64,000 bases of DNA from Sulfurimicrobium lacus (GCF_011764585.1 NZ_AP022853.1:2761501-2825500); one strand, 5' to 3'; numbered from the stretch's first letter, positions 10,785 through 20,194 are shown. The notes: a model not told the origin generated them from the sequence alone. Translations and numbers: made by a program.

Positions 10785-12392
10785 TTATTCTGTCCATGGA
10801 CGGTATTTGGAAGTAATGGGGTAGCGCCGGTCCCTGCCGAATCCGCGCGGCGTAATACGCACGCCGACCGGGGATTGGCGGCGCTTGTATTCGCTCAGGT
10901 CGATCAGTTTCACCACGCGCCTCACGTCGCGCTCCGAGAATCCCAGCGCGATGATGTCGTGCGGGCACATGTCATGTTCGACGTACGCCTCCATGATGGC
11001 GTCCAGTACTTCGTACGGTGGCAAGCTGTCCTGGTCGGTCTGGTCCTGGCGCAATTCGGCCGAGGGCGCCCGGGTGATGACGCGTTCCGGAATCGCGCGG
11101 CCAAGGCTGTTGCGATAACGTGCAAGGCGATAAACCAGGGTCTTCGGCACATCCTTGAGCACGGCGAAGCCGCCAGCCATGTCGCCGTACAGCGTGGCGT
11201 AGCCCACTGCCATCTCGCTCTTGTTGCCGGTCGTAATCACGATCGAGCCGTACTTGTTGGATAGCGCCATCAGCAGCGTGCCGCGGATGCGCGCCTGGAT
11301 GTTTTCCTCGGTGGTGTCGAACGGCAGGGCGTCGAATTCGTCGGCCAGGGTGTTGAGGAAAATGTCGAATACCGGCTTGATCGACATCTCGCTGTAATTC
11401 ACGCCCAGCGTCGAAGCCATGACTTCGGCGTCCTGCAGGCTGATATTGGCGGTGTACTGTGAAGGCATCATCACCGCCCGCACCTTGTCCGCTCCCAGCG
11501 CATCGACGGCAACAGCCAGCACCAGTGCGGAGTCGATTCCGCCGGACAAACCCAGCACCACACCGGGAAAGCCGTTCTTTTCCACGTAGTCCTTCACCCC
11601 GAGGCATAAAGCGCGATAGACGCTTTCTTCCAGCGAATACTCGGGAATAATTTCTCCTGCTTGCGGGCAACCGTTCTCCAGTTCCACCAGCCGTAACGAT
11701 TCTTCGAATGCCGGCATCTGCTGCACCAGGGCGCCCTTGCCGTCCATGACGAACGATGCGCCATCGAACACCAGTTCATCCTGACCACCAACCAGGTTGG
11801 CGTAAAAGACGGGCACGCCGCATTCCCCGATGCGTTCGCGCACGGCCTCGTAACGCGATACCTGCTTGTTCATGTGGTAGGGCGAAGCGTTGAGCACCAG
11901 CAGCACTTCGGCCCCAGCGGCAAGCGCGCACGACGCGGCGCCCTCTTCCCAGATATCGGCGCAGATATTGATGCCCAACTTGATCCCGCCCACCTCGAAA
12001 ACACAAGCTTCGGTTCCGGGCACAAAATAGCGCACTTCGTCGAACACGGAGTGATTCGGAAGTTTCTGCTTGTAGTAGGTGGCCACGACCTTGCCGCCCT
12101 GCAGCACCGAAGCGGCGTTGTAACGTCTGCCGTCATCCATGTGCGGGTGCCCCACCACCACAGTAACCCCCTCGATCTGGCGCGCCAGCGTATACAGGGC
12201 ATGGTCGCATGCCACGTAGAACCCGTCGCGCAACAGCAGGTCTTCCGGGGGATAGCCGGTCAACGACAATTCGGGGGTGAGCAGAAGCTCTGCGCCCAGA
12301 TCCCGCGCGCGTTGGGCATGATCAAGTATCCGCGCGGCATTGCCGTCGAGATCGCCGACCACGCAGTTGATTTGGGCTATGGCTATTTTCAT
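10785..12392 (-). CDS. nadE: Glutamine-dependent NAD+ synthetase
   Basis: The 535-residue two-domain enzyme catalyses the last step of NAD biosynthesis: deamido-NAD plus ATP plus glutamine-derived ammonia. The N-terminal nitrilase-type glutaminase domain shows LTGYPPEDLL (Glu region), the lysine in YYKQKLPNHSVF and the nucleophile in GINICADIWEE. The C-terminal synthetase domain has the PP-loop GLSGGIDSALVLAVAVDALG and TTGNKSEMAVGYATLYGDM. It is upstream of glnB and probably co-transcribed. A TATAAT on the minus strand (12424-12419) lies before it, but without a clear -35. Confidence 0.96.
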   Translation of the reverse strand: MKIAIAQINCVVGDLDGNAARILDHAQRARDLGAELLLTPELSLTGYPPEDLLLRDGFYVACDHALYTLARQIEGVTVVVGHPHMDDGRRYNAASVLQGGKVVATYYKQKLPNHSVFDEVRYFVPGTEACVFEVGGIKLGINICADIWEEGAASCALAAGAEVLLVLNASPYHMNKQVSRYEAVRERIGECGVPVFYANLVGGQDELVFDGASFVMDGKGALVQQMPAFEESLRLVELENGCPQAGEIIPEYSLEESVYRALCLGVKDYVEKNGFPGVVLGLSGGIDSALVLAVAVDALGADKVRAVMMPSQYTANISLQDAEVMASTLGVNYSEMSIKPVFDIFLNTLADEFDALPFDTTEENIQARIRGTLLMALSNKYGSIVITTGNKSEMAVGYATLYGDMAGGFAVLKDVPKTLVYRLARYRNSLGRAIPERVITRAPSAELRQDQTDQDSLPPYEVLDAIMEAYVEHDMCPHDIIALGFSERDVRRVVKLIDLSEYKRRQSPVGVRITPRGFGRDRRYPITSKYRPWTE

Positions 12393-12466
12393 ATGATCAC
12401 TTTATCCATTAGGGGTGGATTATACCGTCACCCCAAGCACACGAGGGAAGCCCTGATTTCAGCCGC

Positions 12467-13528
12467 TCACTCGGCGGAAATCTCTTCCAGCGCTCTGGAG
12501 CGCCAGTTCAACACGGCGGTGTGCATCAGCATCTTGTCCGCCAGCTGCGGGTATTCGGCACGGATCACCTCGGCCGCGAACTGGGACAGGAAGCGCGACT
12601 TCAGCTCGGCGCGGGCGCGATCCACACCGATCTCGGCATAAGGGACGGAGGCCAGCAGCAAAAACCCGTCATCCGGCGTGCGCCCGGCGCGCATGTTGGC
12701 CTCGATAATGCCTGCTGCTTTGCGTATGGGATCGGCCAGATCCGGGCTGTATGGGCCGATGATGAGGGCGATGTTGGGCGTATGCATGAAATCGAAGCCG
12801 CGCCCGAGGCAGATCATCCACTCGCGATGCTCGATATCCAGCGTGCGCGTGGCTCCCCTCACTTCTGCGACATGGGCCATGTTGCCGAGAATAAGCGGCA
12901 GCAGGTCCTGGCGCACCTGATTCGGCATGTCGGGGAACAGCGCTTCAAGCCGCAGACCCAGGGTGTCGGCATCCTCGGGTTTGAGGGTAGCCACATCCAG
13001 AACGTCGCCCTGCTCACCGTGCAGGATGAGCGAATCGTCGTCGGTTTCGAAACCGCACACGATGGGGTAGACGGTACCGTGACCACGGCCGAAGACATGC
13101 TCTACCTGACGCTTGATGGAATAGGTGTGAGCGATGGCCGCCTCGGTATCGAAACAGAAACCGGCGCAGCCACGGTGCTTGTCGCCTTTGGAAAAATGAT
13201 AGGTGATCAGGGTCAGCACGCGGCGCCCTTGGGTCACCACGTCATGCACGTGATTGGACAACACCTCCCCGAGATGGGGCCAGCCCAGGTTGAACATCCC
13301 GCCCAGGTTGCGGATTGGCGTCAGAATGCCAGTCGGCGTGTTGGTCGCAATGGGGATATTGATGCGCCCGTCCATGCACTTGAGCACAACGATGTCGGTG
13401 GGGTGCTCGGCCAGATAGCGCTCGCGCGCGAGGTACGACTCCGGACTGCAGAAGGATGCCGAGTGCCGGCGCGCAAGATCGAGCAGCCAGCCGATGCGCT
13501 CGTCGATAGTCTTGGTATGGATGTCCAT
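12467..13528 (-). CDS. Beta-carbonic-anhydrase-like zinc protein
   Basis: This 353-residue protein carries the zinc and catalytic signature of beta-class carbonic anhydrases. Cys51-x-Asp53-x-Arg55 is in LKCMDGRINIP, and His118-x-x-Cys121 is in KGDKHRGCAGF. The remainder, including a C-terminal half with GRGFDFMHTPNIALIIGPYSPD, does not look like ordinary beta-carbonic anhydrases of about 220 residues. Similar proteins are, as I recall, annotated with a carboxysome-shell carbonic anhydrase domain. No carboxysome genes are in the window. Inferred role: CO2/bicarbonate interconversion, unproven. The ATG at 13528 is preferred over a TTG at 13585. It is isolated upstream of nadE. Confidence 0.65.
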   Translation of the reverse strand: MDIHTKTIDERIGWLLDLARRHSASFCSPESYLARERYLAEHPTDIVVLKCMDGRINIPIATNTPTGILTPIRNLGGMFNLGWPHLGEVLSNHVHDVVTQGRRVLTLITYHFSKGDKHRGCAGFCFDTEAAIAHTYSIKRQVEHVFGRGHGTVYPIVCGFETDDDSLILHGEQGDVLDVATLKPEDADTLGLRLEALFPDMPNQVRQDLLPLILGNMAHVAEVRGATRTLDIEHREWMICLGRGFDFMHTPNIALIIGPYSPDLADPIRKAAGIIEANMRAGRTPDDGFLLLASVPYAEIGVDRARAELKSRFLSQFAAEVIRAEYPQLADKMLMHTAVLNWRSRALEEISAE

Positions 13529-13586
13529 TACGTGCTTCCCGGTCGATAACGGGAAAAACTCCTCAAGTGGCCCGCCACGAGGCAAT

Positions 13587-13602
13587 CGTCCGAAAAGCCG
13601 GA
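13587..13602. other. Small hairpin between cobC-like and carbonic-anhydrase-like genes
   Basis: CGTCCG and CGGACG flank a short A/T-rich loop in the 122-bp gap (13529-13650). There is no T run on either strand, so it is not a clear terminator. Confidence 0.3.
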
Positions 13603-13650
13603 CGAGTGCTTATGGGATTAGAGCAAGCGCCTGCCCCGCGGCATGACCGG

Positions 13651-14253
13651 TTACAGGACCCCGTTATGGAACTCCAGGCTCGGCAGGGCGGTCTTGCCTT
13701 CGCCCTCGATATGAATCCGCGTGATCCCCGAGTTGCTTACCTGAATGCGGAAAATGTGGTCCATCGGCATGCCCAGCACGTAAGCCATGATCATGCGGAT
13801 CACGCCGGCGTGTGCGACCACCAGCACATGCTCGCCCTTGTATTCCTTGACCAGCACGTGCCACACCGCGCTTACACGGGCGGCGAATTCGGTCAGCGGC
13901 TCAGCACCGATGGGGTGGTGATGCAGCGGGTCGCGCCAGAATTTCAGCAGGGTGTCGGGGTCGTTCTCCATCAGTTCCTGCGGCGTTTTGCCTTCCCATT
14001 CACCGAAACCGATTTCCATCAGGCGCCGGTCTTCGCTGACCGGAATCTGCCATTTTTGCGCCAGCGCGTGCGCGAAATCCGCGCAGCGCGACAGCGGCGA
14101 CGTCGCGATATGCTGCCACGGGTGATGCTCGCCCACGGCCGCCCACATTTCCTCCCAGCCTTTTTCGCTCAGGGGATCGTTGGTCTGGCCGCGATATTTC
14201 TTGCCGCCGACGGGCTCGCCATGGCGGATCAGGTCTATGGTTGTGATTTTCAT
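13651..14253 (-). CDS. cobC: Histidine phosphatase family protein (CobC/alpha-ribazole phosphatase-like)
   Basis: The 200-residue protein starts MKITTIDLIRHGEPVGG, placing the phospho-acceptor histidine in the RHG motif. LVVAHAGVIRM supplies the second catalytic histidine and GFGEWEGKTPQEL the acid region. Members of this branch remove phosphate from alpha-ribazole 5'-phosphate or adenosylcobalamin 5'-phosphate in cobalamin assembly. The CbiB-like gene 26 bp upstream supports that role, but broad-specificity phosphatases share these motifs, so the symbol is tentative. Confidence 0.75.
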   Translation of the reverse strand: MKITTIDLIRHGEPVGGKKYRGQTNDPLSEKGWEEMWAAVGEHHPWQHIATSPLSRCADFAHALAQKWQIPVSEDRRLMEIGFGEWEGKTPQELMENDPDTLLKFWRDPLHHHPIGAEPLTEFAARVSAVWHVLVKEYKGEHVLVVAHAGVIRMIMAYVLGMPMDHIFRIQVSNSGITRIHIEGEGKTALPSLEFHNGVL

Positions 14254-14279
14254 GATTTTCTTTCTATATAAGTTGAGAA

Positions 14280-15203
14280 CTAAGACCCTGTCCATCGAGC
14301 CAAAGTAAGTAGTAACAACAACACCAGCCACAACACCAGCGCACGCCACACCATGCTCACGGCGCTGTCGAGATAGTCCGCATCGGCCTCATCGCCCAGC
14401 CCAAGCTCCGGACGTGGCTCGATCCCATCGCGTCCGGGAATGGCATCTCCCAGCTTCACTCCCATGGCGCCGGCACCGCTGGCAAGCACGATCCCCACGC
14501 CACGCTGCGTCCACTGCCCCGCCTGCGAACGCCAGCAATACATGGCATCCTCGAAGTCACCCACAACGGCAAAACTGATGGCGCTAACATGCAGCGGCAC
14601 CCAATCCATCCATGCGAATACCCGCGTCGCCACTTTGCCGAAATCGCCGAATTCCCGTTCGTCCAGTTCGCCCCATTTCAGGCTTAGAATCTGGCAGAGG
14701 CGATAAAACAGCGCACCGCCCGGTCCGAACACCGCAAACCAGATTATCACCCCAAACAGGTGTTGATAGGCGCCGCGCAAAATTTCTTCTATCCCCAGCT
14801 TGGCAACCTCGCTGGCAGAAAGGAGAGAAGCATCCCGCCCCAGCCATTTTCCCAGTTGCTCTCGAGCCTCGTCCAGTTTCTGCCCGCGCAAGGCTGAAGC
14901 GATGCTGGCTGCATTCACACCCAGGAACCGGAATCCCATCGCAAGGTACAGCACGGCTACGCTCCACAGCCATCCCAGCAGGGTATTGAGCTGATCCAGG
15001 AACAGATAACCCGCTGTCGCCAGCGAAGCCAGGGGAACGACCGCCAGCAGCCACGCCAGCAAGCCGTGCCGGTGGGCACCGGCATTGAATTGTTGCTCAA
15101 GGTAATGGGCGTAGCGGGAAAACCAGGTATAGGCGCGGACATGCGCGGGCAGCGGCTGAAAGTAGTCGAGTAAAAGCGCGGCGAGCAATGCAAGAAAGCT
15201 CAT
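14280..15203 (-). CDS. CobD/CbiB family membrane protein
   Basis: The 307-residue protein has several hydrophobic helices, beginning MSFLALLAALLLDYFQPLP. It carries family landmarks: MGFRFLGVNAASIASALRG, ASEVAKLGIEEILRGAYQHLFGVIIWF and GPGGALFYRL. True CbiB joins aminopropanol phosphate to cobyric acid in the inner membrane. This betaproteobacterial branch is divergent and also resembles AmpE, so the biochemical role is less certain. It sits between a GyrI-like gene (10 bp upstream) and the cobC-like gene on one strand, probably one operon. Confidence 0.7.
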   Translation of the reverse strand: MSFLALLAALLLDYFQPLPAHVRAYTWFSRYAHYLEQQFNAGAHRHGLLAWLLAVVPLASLATAGYLFLDQLNTLLGWLWSVAVLYLAMGFRFLGVNAASIASALRGQKLDEAREQLGKWLGRDASLLSASEVAKLGIEEILRGAYQHLFGVIIWFAVFGPGGALFYRLCQILSLKWGELDEREFGDFGKVATRVFAWMDWVPLHVSAISFAVVGDFEDAMYCWRSQAGQWTQRGVGIVLASGAGAMGVKLGDAIPGRDGIEPRPELGLGDEADADYLDSAVSMVWRALVLWLVLLLLLTLARWTGS

Positions 15204-15213
15204 AGAAAATTCT

Positions 15214-15720
15214 TTAGAGGTTCATTTCCACAGTCAGCACCCCATTCTGGTAAAGCTCAACCGTGGGTTGCCGGAATTGCATGTGATGTTCGTCGAGATA
15301 ATCCATCAACGCCGAATAAGCTTTTCCCGGCGCCAGCAAGAGCTGCGCCTTGACCTTGACGACCAGCGCAAGGCGCGCCGGCACATCACCGATCGCCAAA
15401 GGTTCGCTGACCCTGGCATGCGCGTCCACCAGATAGCCTGTCTGTGCAACCCAGTCGCGCTTCGGGGTGGTGCGTGCATCATTCAGCAGCAAGGTGATCG
15501 GCGTCCCGACGGCGACCCCCTGCTGCCGCAGACGTCCCAGCACTTCCTGCTGCTTGTCCGGCAATTTCGAGTAGTCGCCCTTTTGGGTCATGTAGGCGTA
15601 ATGGTAGGGGCCACGTTGTGCAATCTCGAAGCTCGCTTTATTGAAGCCACCCCACCACCAGTAGGTCAGAATCAGGGGCAGTACAAATGCGAGCAGAAAG
15701 GGTAACCAGTGCTTCTTCAT
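15214..15720 (-). CDS. Membrane-anchored GyrI-like ligand-binding domain protein
   Basis: The 168-residue protein has one N-terminal membrane helix (about residues 5-24). The periplasmic domain resembles the GyrI/AraC-effector small-molecule binding fold (FEIAQRGPYHYAYMTQKGDYSKLP, with YSALMDYLDEHHMQF near the end). The fold call rests on general pattern and is tentative. It is the first gene of a set with the CbiB-like and cobC-like genes. Start MKKHW at 15720 was chosen; an ATG at 15738 is possible. Confidence 0.6.
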   Translation of the reverse strand: MKKHWLPFLLAFVLPLILTYWWWGGFNKASFEIAQRGPYHYAYMTQKGDYSKLPDKQQEVLGRLRQQGVAVGTPITLLLNDARTTPKRDWVAQTGYLVDAHARVSEPLAIGDVPARLALVVKVKAQLLLAPGKAYSALMDYLDEHHMQFRQPTVELYQNGVLTVEMNL

Positions 15721-15761
15721 GCCATTCCGTTGGGTCAAATACAGTTGGGAAAGATATCACG

Positions 15762-15801
15762 AAAACGCCGACCGGCCCACAACGGCGCCGTGCGGCGTTT
15801 T
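15762..15801. other. Inverted repeat between the GyrI-like and FimV-like genes
   Basis: Arms AAAACGCCG (15762-15770) and CGGCGTTTT (15793-15801) flank a G+C-rich 22-bp loop, with T on one side and A on the other. The 278-bp gap 15721-15998 holds this repeat and probable promoters for both divergent genes. TTGAGG-18-CATAAT near 15852-15881 is a weak plus-strand candidate. Confidence 0.4.
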
Positions 15802-15998
15802 GCGACAGCATGGGGGAACAGAATGAAACTGATATAAATCGCCAATTGACCTTGAGGGAAAGTCGGCCATCAGCGCATAATGATTACAGTTTGTTCATGA
15901 AGTTAAATCGTTCATTTCATGAGTCCAAGCGACCAACGCATTCACCGACGAATCTACAGATGGAAAATGCATTCCTGCCAAAAAAAGAGATAAACGCC

Positions 15999-16973
15999 AT
16001 GAATACCTGGAAAATCGCACCGATTGCCACGCTTGTAATCACACTGCTGGCCCCTTTACCCGGCGCCGCCTTCAGCCTGGGTGAAATTACCGTGCAATCG
16101 TATCTGGGAGATCCTTTCCGGGCAACGATACCCGTGCAAACCGCACCCAATGAAGAAGTGGACATTAGCTGCCTGAACCTTTCGCCTCCGGCACCGGCGG
16201 ACGGAATGGTATACCTGCGCCACGCCCAATTATCCCTGTCACGGCAGGGCGGAATGTGGCAACTGCTCATCTCCGGCAACAACGCACTGAATGAACCTTA
16301 CCTCAGCGTATTCATCCAGAGCGGCTGCCAGGAACAAGGGCGCCTGGTGCGGGAATATACCGTCCTGATCGATCCGGCCACATACGTTGAAGTGCCGCAA
16401 GCCATGGAGAAGGCACCCTCCATATCCAAACAGACCGTCGCGGCAACACCGGCTGCGGGCGGCACTTCTTCCAGGGCCAGCAATCGCCGTGCCGCACGGA
16501 GCAAAGCAAAACAAGGCACGCCCCCGATTGCACGGAAAAAAATCATCAGTCACACAGTTCCGTCCAAGGACCGGCTGAAGGTAGTATCAGGCGTTGCGGA
16601 AACGCCTGCAGCGCCCGGCCAGACGGAAAAGGAGCGCATGCAGCAGCGTGAAAAGGAATTGACCAAGGAACTGGATGACAAGACAGCCCAGTTTCTGGCG
16701 ATGCAAGCCCAACTGGCGAAGCTTGAGTCCAAACTCTCGGAGATGCAAAAAACGATCGAGCTGCAAAACAGGATGTTGGCTGCGATGCAGAAACCATCGA
16801 CTCCAGCGCAGAAAACTGCCAATAGCTGGAAAGACTACTGGCCTGCCGGACCAGGCATCCTGATTGCGGGGATGATCTACTTCTTCGCCAGCCGCTCGCG
16901 CAAGCGCACGCTGGAAAACTGGGAACCGACTCAGCGCGGATCCAATTCCGGGAAAGCCAGAAACCCCTTCTAA
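15999..16973 (+). CDS. Short FimV/HubP-like protein
   Basis: The 324-residue protein starts with a signal peptide ([26 protein letters not shown], cleavage near AAFS). The FimV-type N-terminal domain follows ([20 protein letters not shown], with two cysteines in CLNLSPP and SGCQEQGR). Next come a basic linker, a coiled coil (about residues 207-265) and one C-terminal membrane helix followed by SRSRKR. It lacks the long cytoplasmic acidic and TPR parts of full FimV, which the window encodes separately at 50447-52099. A peptidoglycan-associated, inner-membrane-anchored role is inferred. It stands alone between divergent and convergent genes. Confidence 0.75.
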   Translation: MNTWKIAPIATLVITLLAPLPGAAFSLGEITVQSYLGDPFRATIPVQTAPNEEVDISCLNLSPPAPADGMVYLRHAQLSLSRQGGMWQLLISGNNALNEPYLSVFIQSGCQEQGRLVREYTVLIDPATYVEVPQAMEKAPSISKQTVAATPAAGGTSSRASNRRAARSKAKQGTPPIARKKIISHTVPSKDRLKVVSGVAETPAAPGQTEKERMQQREKELTKELDDKTAQFLAMQAQLAKLESKLSEMQKTIELQNRMLAAMQKPSTPAQKTANSWKDYWPAGPGILIAGMIYFFASRSRKRTLENWEPTQRGSNSGKARNPF

Positions 16974-17716
16974 GCGATTCCGGCATTCCGCTGGCGGCGA
17001 GCTTCAAACAGGCACATGCCTGCCGCCACCGAGACATTGAGGCTCTCTACCGTGCCGAACATGGGAATACGCGCCAACTGATCGCAGTTTTCACGCGTCA
17101 GGCGGCGCAATCCCTCCCCTTCCGCGCCCAGCACCAGTGCCAGGGGACCGTCGAGCTTGATACCGAACAAGTCACTTTCCGCCTCGCCCGCCGTCCCCAC
17201 CACCCAGATCCCCAGTTCCTGCAACTCGCGCAAGGTGCGTGCCAGATTGGTCACCGTGATGAACGGCACGGTTTCTGCCGCACCGGAGGCCACCTTGCGC
17301 ACCGTGGGATTGAGTCCTGCAGCGCGATCCTTGGGCGCGATTACGGCGTGCGCGCCCATTGCATCCGCCACGCGCAGGCACGCCCCGAGGTTGTGCGGGT
17401 CCTGCACGCCATCCAGCACCAGCAGTAACGCCGGTTCGCTCAAGCCTTCCAGCACGCCGTCCAGGGTATGGGGCAAGGCAAGAGCCGCCGCAACCTTCGC
17501 CACCACGCCCTGATGGCGGCCTTCCGGCGCCATGCCGTCGAGACGCTGGCGCGGCGTCTGGATCACGCGCACGCCGAGTGATTCGGCAAGCTGCTGCAGA
17601 TCGCGCGAGCGCTGGTCGTGCCGCCCCTCGTCAAGATGGATTTCCTGCACGCTGGACGGATTCTGGCGCAGACGGCTGGTGATGGCATGAAAACCGTAGA
17701 TCAGAACGGACTGCAC
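16970..17716 (-). CDS. rlmB: 23S rRNA (guanosine-2251-2'-O)-methyltransferase
   Basis: The 248-residue SpoU/TrmH-type SAM-dependent enzyme has an N-terminal substrate-binding domain ([23 protein letters not shown]) and a knotted C-terminal domain. The SPOUT motifs are clear: [42 protein letters not shown] and [15 protein letters not shown]. It methylates G2251 of 23S rRNA. It follows rnr by 3 bp, the conserved rnr-rlmB operon. Its 3' end overlaps the convergent FimV-like gene by 4 bp. Confidence 0.95.
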   Translation of the reverse strand: MQSVLIYGFHAITSRLRQNPSSVQEIHLDEGRHDQRSRDLQQLAESLGVRVIQTPRQRLDGMAPEGRHQGVVAKVAAALALPHTLDGVLEGLSEPALLLVLDGVQDPHNLGACLRVADAMGAHAVIAPKDRAAGLNPTVRKVASGAAETVPFITVTNLARTLRELQELGIWVVGTAGEAESDLFGIKLDGPLALVLGAEGEGLRRLTRENCDQLARIPMFGTVESLNVSVAAGMCLFEARRQRNAGIA

Positions 17717-17719
17717 AAA

Positions 17720-20074
17720 TCACTCCTGGCCGGCTTTGGGCTTCGCCTTACGGCGTGGCGCCGCTGCGGCCTTGGGCGTCGGGGTGCTGGCCGCGCCGCG
17801 GGTTTTCGGCGCTTCGGTTCTGGCTGACCTGGACGAGCGAGGCTTGGTCGGCGCGGCCCCAGGGCGCTTCTCTTCCTTCACCAGTGAAAAATCGACGCGA
17901 CTGGTTTCCAGATCCACCCGCGCGACTTTTACCTGCATCCTGTCGCCCAGACGGAAGCGCGTAGCGCTGCGTTCGCCCAGCATCTGGTGTTTCGCGGCGT
18001 CGAAGTGGAAATACTCGTCGCCCAGGTCGGTCACATGCACCAGACCTTCGACATAAATATCGTCCAGCGCGACGAAGACGCCGAAACCGGTGACGCCGCT
18101 GATGCTGCCGCTGAAGACTTCGCCCACCTTGTCCTGCATGAAGAAGCATTTGAGCCAGGACTCCACATCACGGGTGGCTTCGTCGGCGCGGCGCTCGGTC
18201 ATGGAACAGTGCATGCCGAGTTCGTCCCACTTGCCGGGTTTGTATTTTTCCTTGTGCAGCGCCGCCTTGATGGAGCGATGTACCAGAAGGTCGGGGTAAC
18301 GGCGGATCGGCGAGGTGAAATGGGTGTAGTTTTCATAAGCCAGGCCGAAATGGCCCACATTGTCCGGGCTATACACCGCCTGACGCAGTGAGCGCAGCAT
18401 CACCGTCTGCAGCAATTGCGCGTCCGGGCGATCCTTGATCCTCGTCAGCAGCTTGGCGTAATCCTTGGCATGGGGGTCGTCGCCGCCACCCAGTTCCAGG
18501 CCAAATTCGCGCAGAAACTCGCGCAGATTGAGCAGCTTCTCCGGCGTCGGCCCCTCGTGGATGCGGTACAAGGCGGGGTGCTTGTGCTCCTTGAGGAACT
18601 CGGAGGCGCAGACGTTGGCCGCCAGCATGCACTCCTCGATCAGGCGGTGGGCGTCATTGCGGTGTACCGGCACGATGCGGTCGATCTTGCCCTGGGCGTT
18701 GAACATCATCTGGGTTTCAATGGTCTCGAAATCGATCGCACCGCGCTTGGCGCGCGCCTTGACCAGCACCTTGTAGAGTTTTTCCAGTTCCTGGACGTGC
18801 GGCAGCAAGGCTTCATGTTCCTGTGCTGCCTTGCCTTTCGGATCGGCCAGCATTTCGGCCACGATGGTGTAGGTAAAGCGCTTGTGGGAGTTCATCACCG
18901 CCGGGTAAAAGCGGTATTTCTTGACCTCGCCGCTGCTGTTGATGTCCATTTCGCACACCATGCACAGGCGTTCCACGTGCGGATTGAGCGAGCACAAACC
19001 GTTGGACAGTTCTTCCGGCAGCATCGGGATGACGCGGCGCGGGAAATACACCGAATTGCCGCGTTCTATCGCCTCCTTGTCGAGGGGCTCGCCCGGCTTC
19101 ACGTAATGACTCACATCGGCGATCGCCACGTACAGCTTCCAGCCGCCCTTGCCGAGCAGCTTCCAGCCCTTGCCCAGCGGCTTGCAGAACACTGCGTCGT
19201 CGAAATCGCGCGCAGTTTCGCTGTCGATGGTAACGAGCGGCAGATCGCGCACGTCCTCACGCCCTTCGTAATCCTTTTTCTGCACCTTGGGCTTGAGCTT
19301 CCTGGCTGCTTCCGCCACGGCTTCAGGAAATTCGTTGGGCAGATTGTGCTTGCGCAGGGCGATTTCGATCTCCATGCCGGGGTCGGCATAGTTGCCCAGC
19401 ACTTCTGCGACCCGTCCGATCGGACGGTTGTGCTTGGAAGGCTGTTCAACCAGTTCCACCATCACCACCTGGCCAGGCTGTGCTCCCATGTCGGACCCCG
19501 GCTCTATGAGGATTTCCTGGCTGATGCGTTTGTTTTCCGCCGTCACGAACAGGATGCCATGCTCGACGTGCAACCGACCCACCAGGCGCGTGTTGACGTG
19601 CTCGAGCACCTCCACGATGCTGCCTTCGGGACGTCCGCGCCGGTCCACCCCGATCTGCCGCGCCATGACATGATCGCCGTGCAGCACCTTGTCCATCTGT
19701 TTGCCGGAAAGGAACAGATCGGGGCCGCCATCGTCAGGCACCAGGAAACCGAATCCGTCGGGATGCCCCTGCACCTTGCCCTTGATGAGGTCCAGCTTTT
19801 CCACCAGGCAGATCGCATTCTTGCGGTTGCGCATGATCTGCCCGTCGCGTTCCATGGCCCGGAGACGGCGGGTGAATATCTCAGCGTCTTCGTCGCTTAA
19901 TCCGAGAAGATTGATCAGCTTTTCGTCGCTGATCGGCACGCCCTGCTCTGCAAGGATGTCGAGCACGAACTCGCGGCTCGGCAGCGGCTTTTCATAATTT
20001 TTGCTTTCCCGCTCGTAATGCGGGTCTTGATGTTTTCCGCCTTTCTTGGCGGTTTTGCTATTTTGATTTGACAA
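17720..20074 (-). CDS. rnr: Ribonuclease R
   Basis: The 784-residue 3'-to-5' exoribonuclease has, in order, an N-terminal winged-helix region, cold-shock domains, the RNB catalytic domain, an S1 domain (GEVFSGSISGVTGFGVFVALDD) and a lysine/arginine-rich tail. The RNB active site is seen in TIDSETARDFDDAVF. It degrades structured RNA and aids rRNA and trans-translation quality control. The start codon is TTG at 20074 with AGGAA upstream; no ATG fits the conserved N-terminus. The Shine-Dalgarno and start codon overlap the divergent tRNA promoter. It is followed by rlmB in one operon. Confidence 0.95.
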   Translation of the reverse strand: MSNQNSKTAKKGGKHQDPHYERESKNYEKPLPSREFVLDILAEQGVPISDEKLINLLGLSDEDAEIFTRRLRAMERDGQIMRNRKNAICLVEKLDLIKGKVQGHPDGFGFLVPDDGGPDLFLSGKQMDKVLHGDHVMARQIGVDRRGRPEGSIVEVLEHVNTRLVGRLHVEHGILFVTAENKRISQEILIEPGSDMGAQPGQVVMVELVEQPSKHNRPIGRVAEVLGNYADPGMEIEIALRKHNLPNEFPEAVAEAARKLKPKVQKKDYEGREDVRDLPLVTIDSETARDFDDAVFCKPLGKGWKLLGKGGWKLYVAIADVSHYVKPGEPLDKEAIERGNSVYFPRRVIPMLPEELSNGLCSLNPHVERLCMVCEMDINSSGEVKKYRFYPAVMNSHKRFTYTIVAEMLADPKGKAAQEHEALLPHVQELEKLYKVLVKARAKRGAIDFETIETQMMFNAQGKIDRIVPVHRNDAHRLIEECMLAANVCASEFLKEHKHPALYRIHEGPTPEKLLNLREFLREFGLELGGGDDPHAKDYAKLLTRIKDRPDAQLLQTVMLRSLRQAVYSPDNVGHFGLAYENYTHFTSPIRRYPDLLVHRSIKAALHKEKYKPGKWDELGMHCSMTERRADEATRDVESWLKCFFMQDKVGEVFSGSISGVTGFGVFVALDDIYVEGLVHVTDLGDEYFHFDAAKHQMLGERSATRFRLGDRMQVKVARVDLETSRVDFSLVKEEKRPGAAPTKPRSSRSARTEAPKTRGAASTPTPKAAAAPRRKAKPKAGQE

Positions 20075-20095
20075 AATTTTCGTTTCCTATAGAAT
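20068..20095 (+). promoter_or_regulatory. Promoter of tRNA-Leu
   Basis: Consensus TTGACA (20068-20073), a 16-bp spacer, then TAGAAT (20090-20095). The start would be about 8 bp before the tRNA. The -35 overlaps the rnr TTG start codon on the opposite strand. Confidence 0.7.
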
Positions 20096-20109
20096 TCGCG
20101 TTTCTTGAA

Positions 20110-20194
20110 GCCCAGATGGCGGAATTGGTAGACGCGCACGGTTCAGGTCCGTGTGCCGCAAGGTGTGGAGGTTCGAGTCCTCTTCTGGGCACCA
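20110..20194 (+). tRNA. tRNA-Leu (anticodon CAG)
   Basis: The acceptor stem GCCCAGA (20110-20116) pairs with TCTGGGC (20184-20190), followed by A and an encoded CCA. The anticodon loop in CACGGTTCAGGTCCGTG gives CAG. The long variable arm (TGCCGCAAGGTGT) and the T arm GGTTCGAGTCC are as expected for a class II leucine tRNA. It reads CUG codons, the main Leu codon in this G+C-rich genome. A UUCG-capped terminator follows. Confidence 0.97.

Noticed and set aside
18416-19900. 494-codon plus-strand frame opposite rnr
   Set aside because: Shadow of the RNase R gene; no family resemblance.
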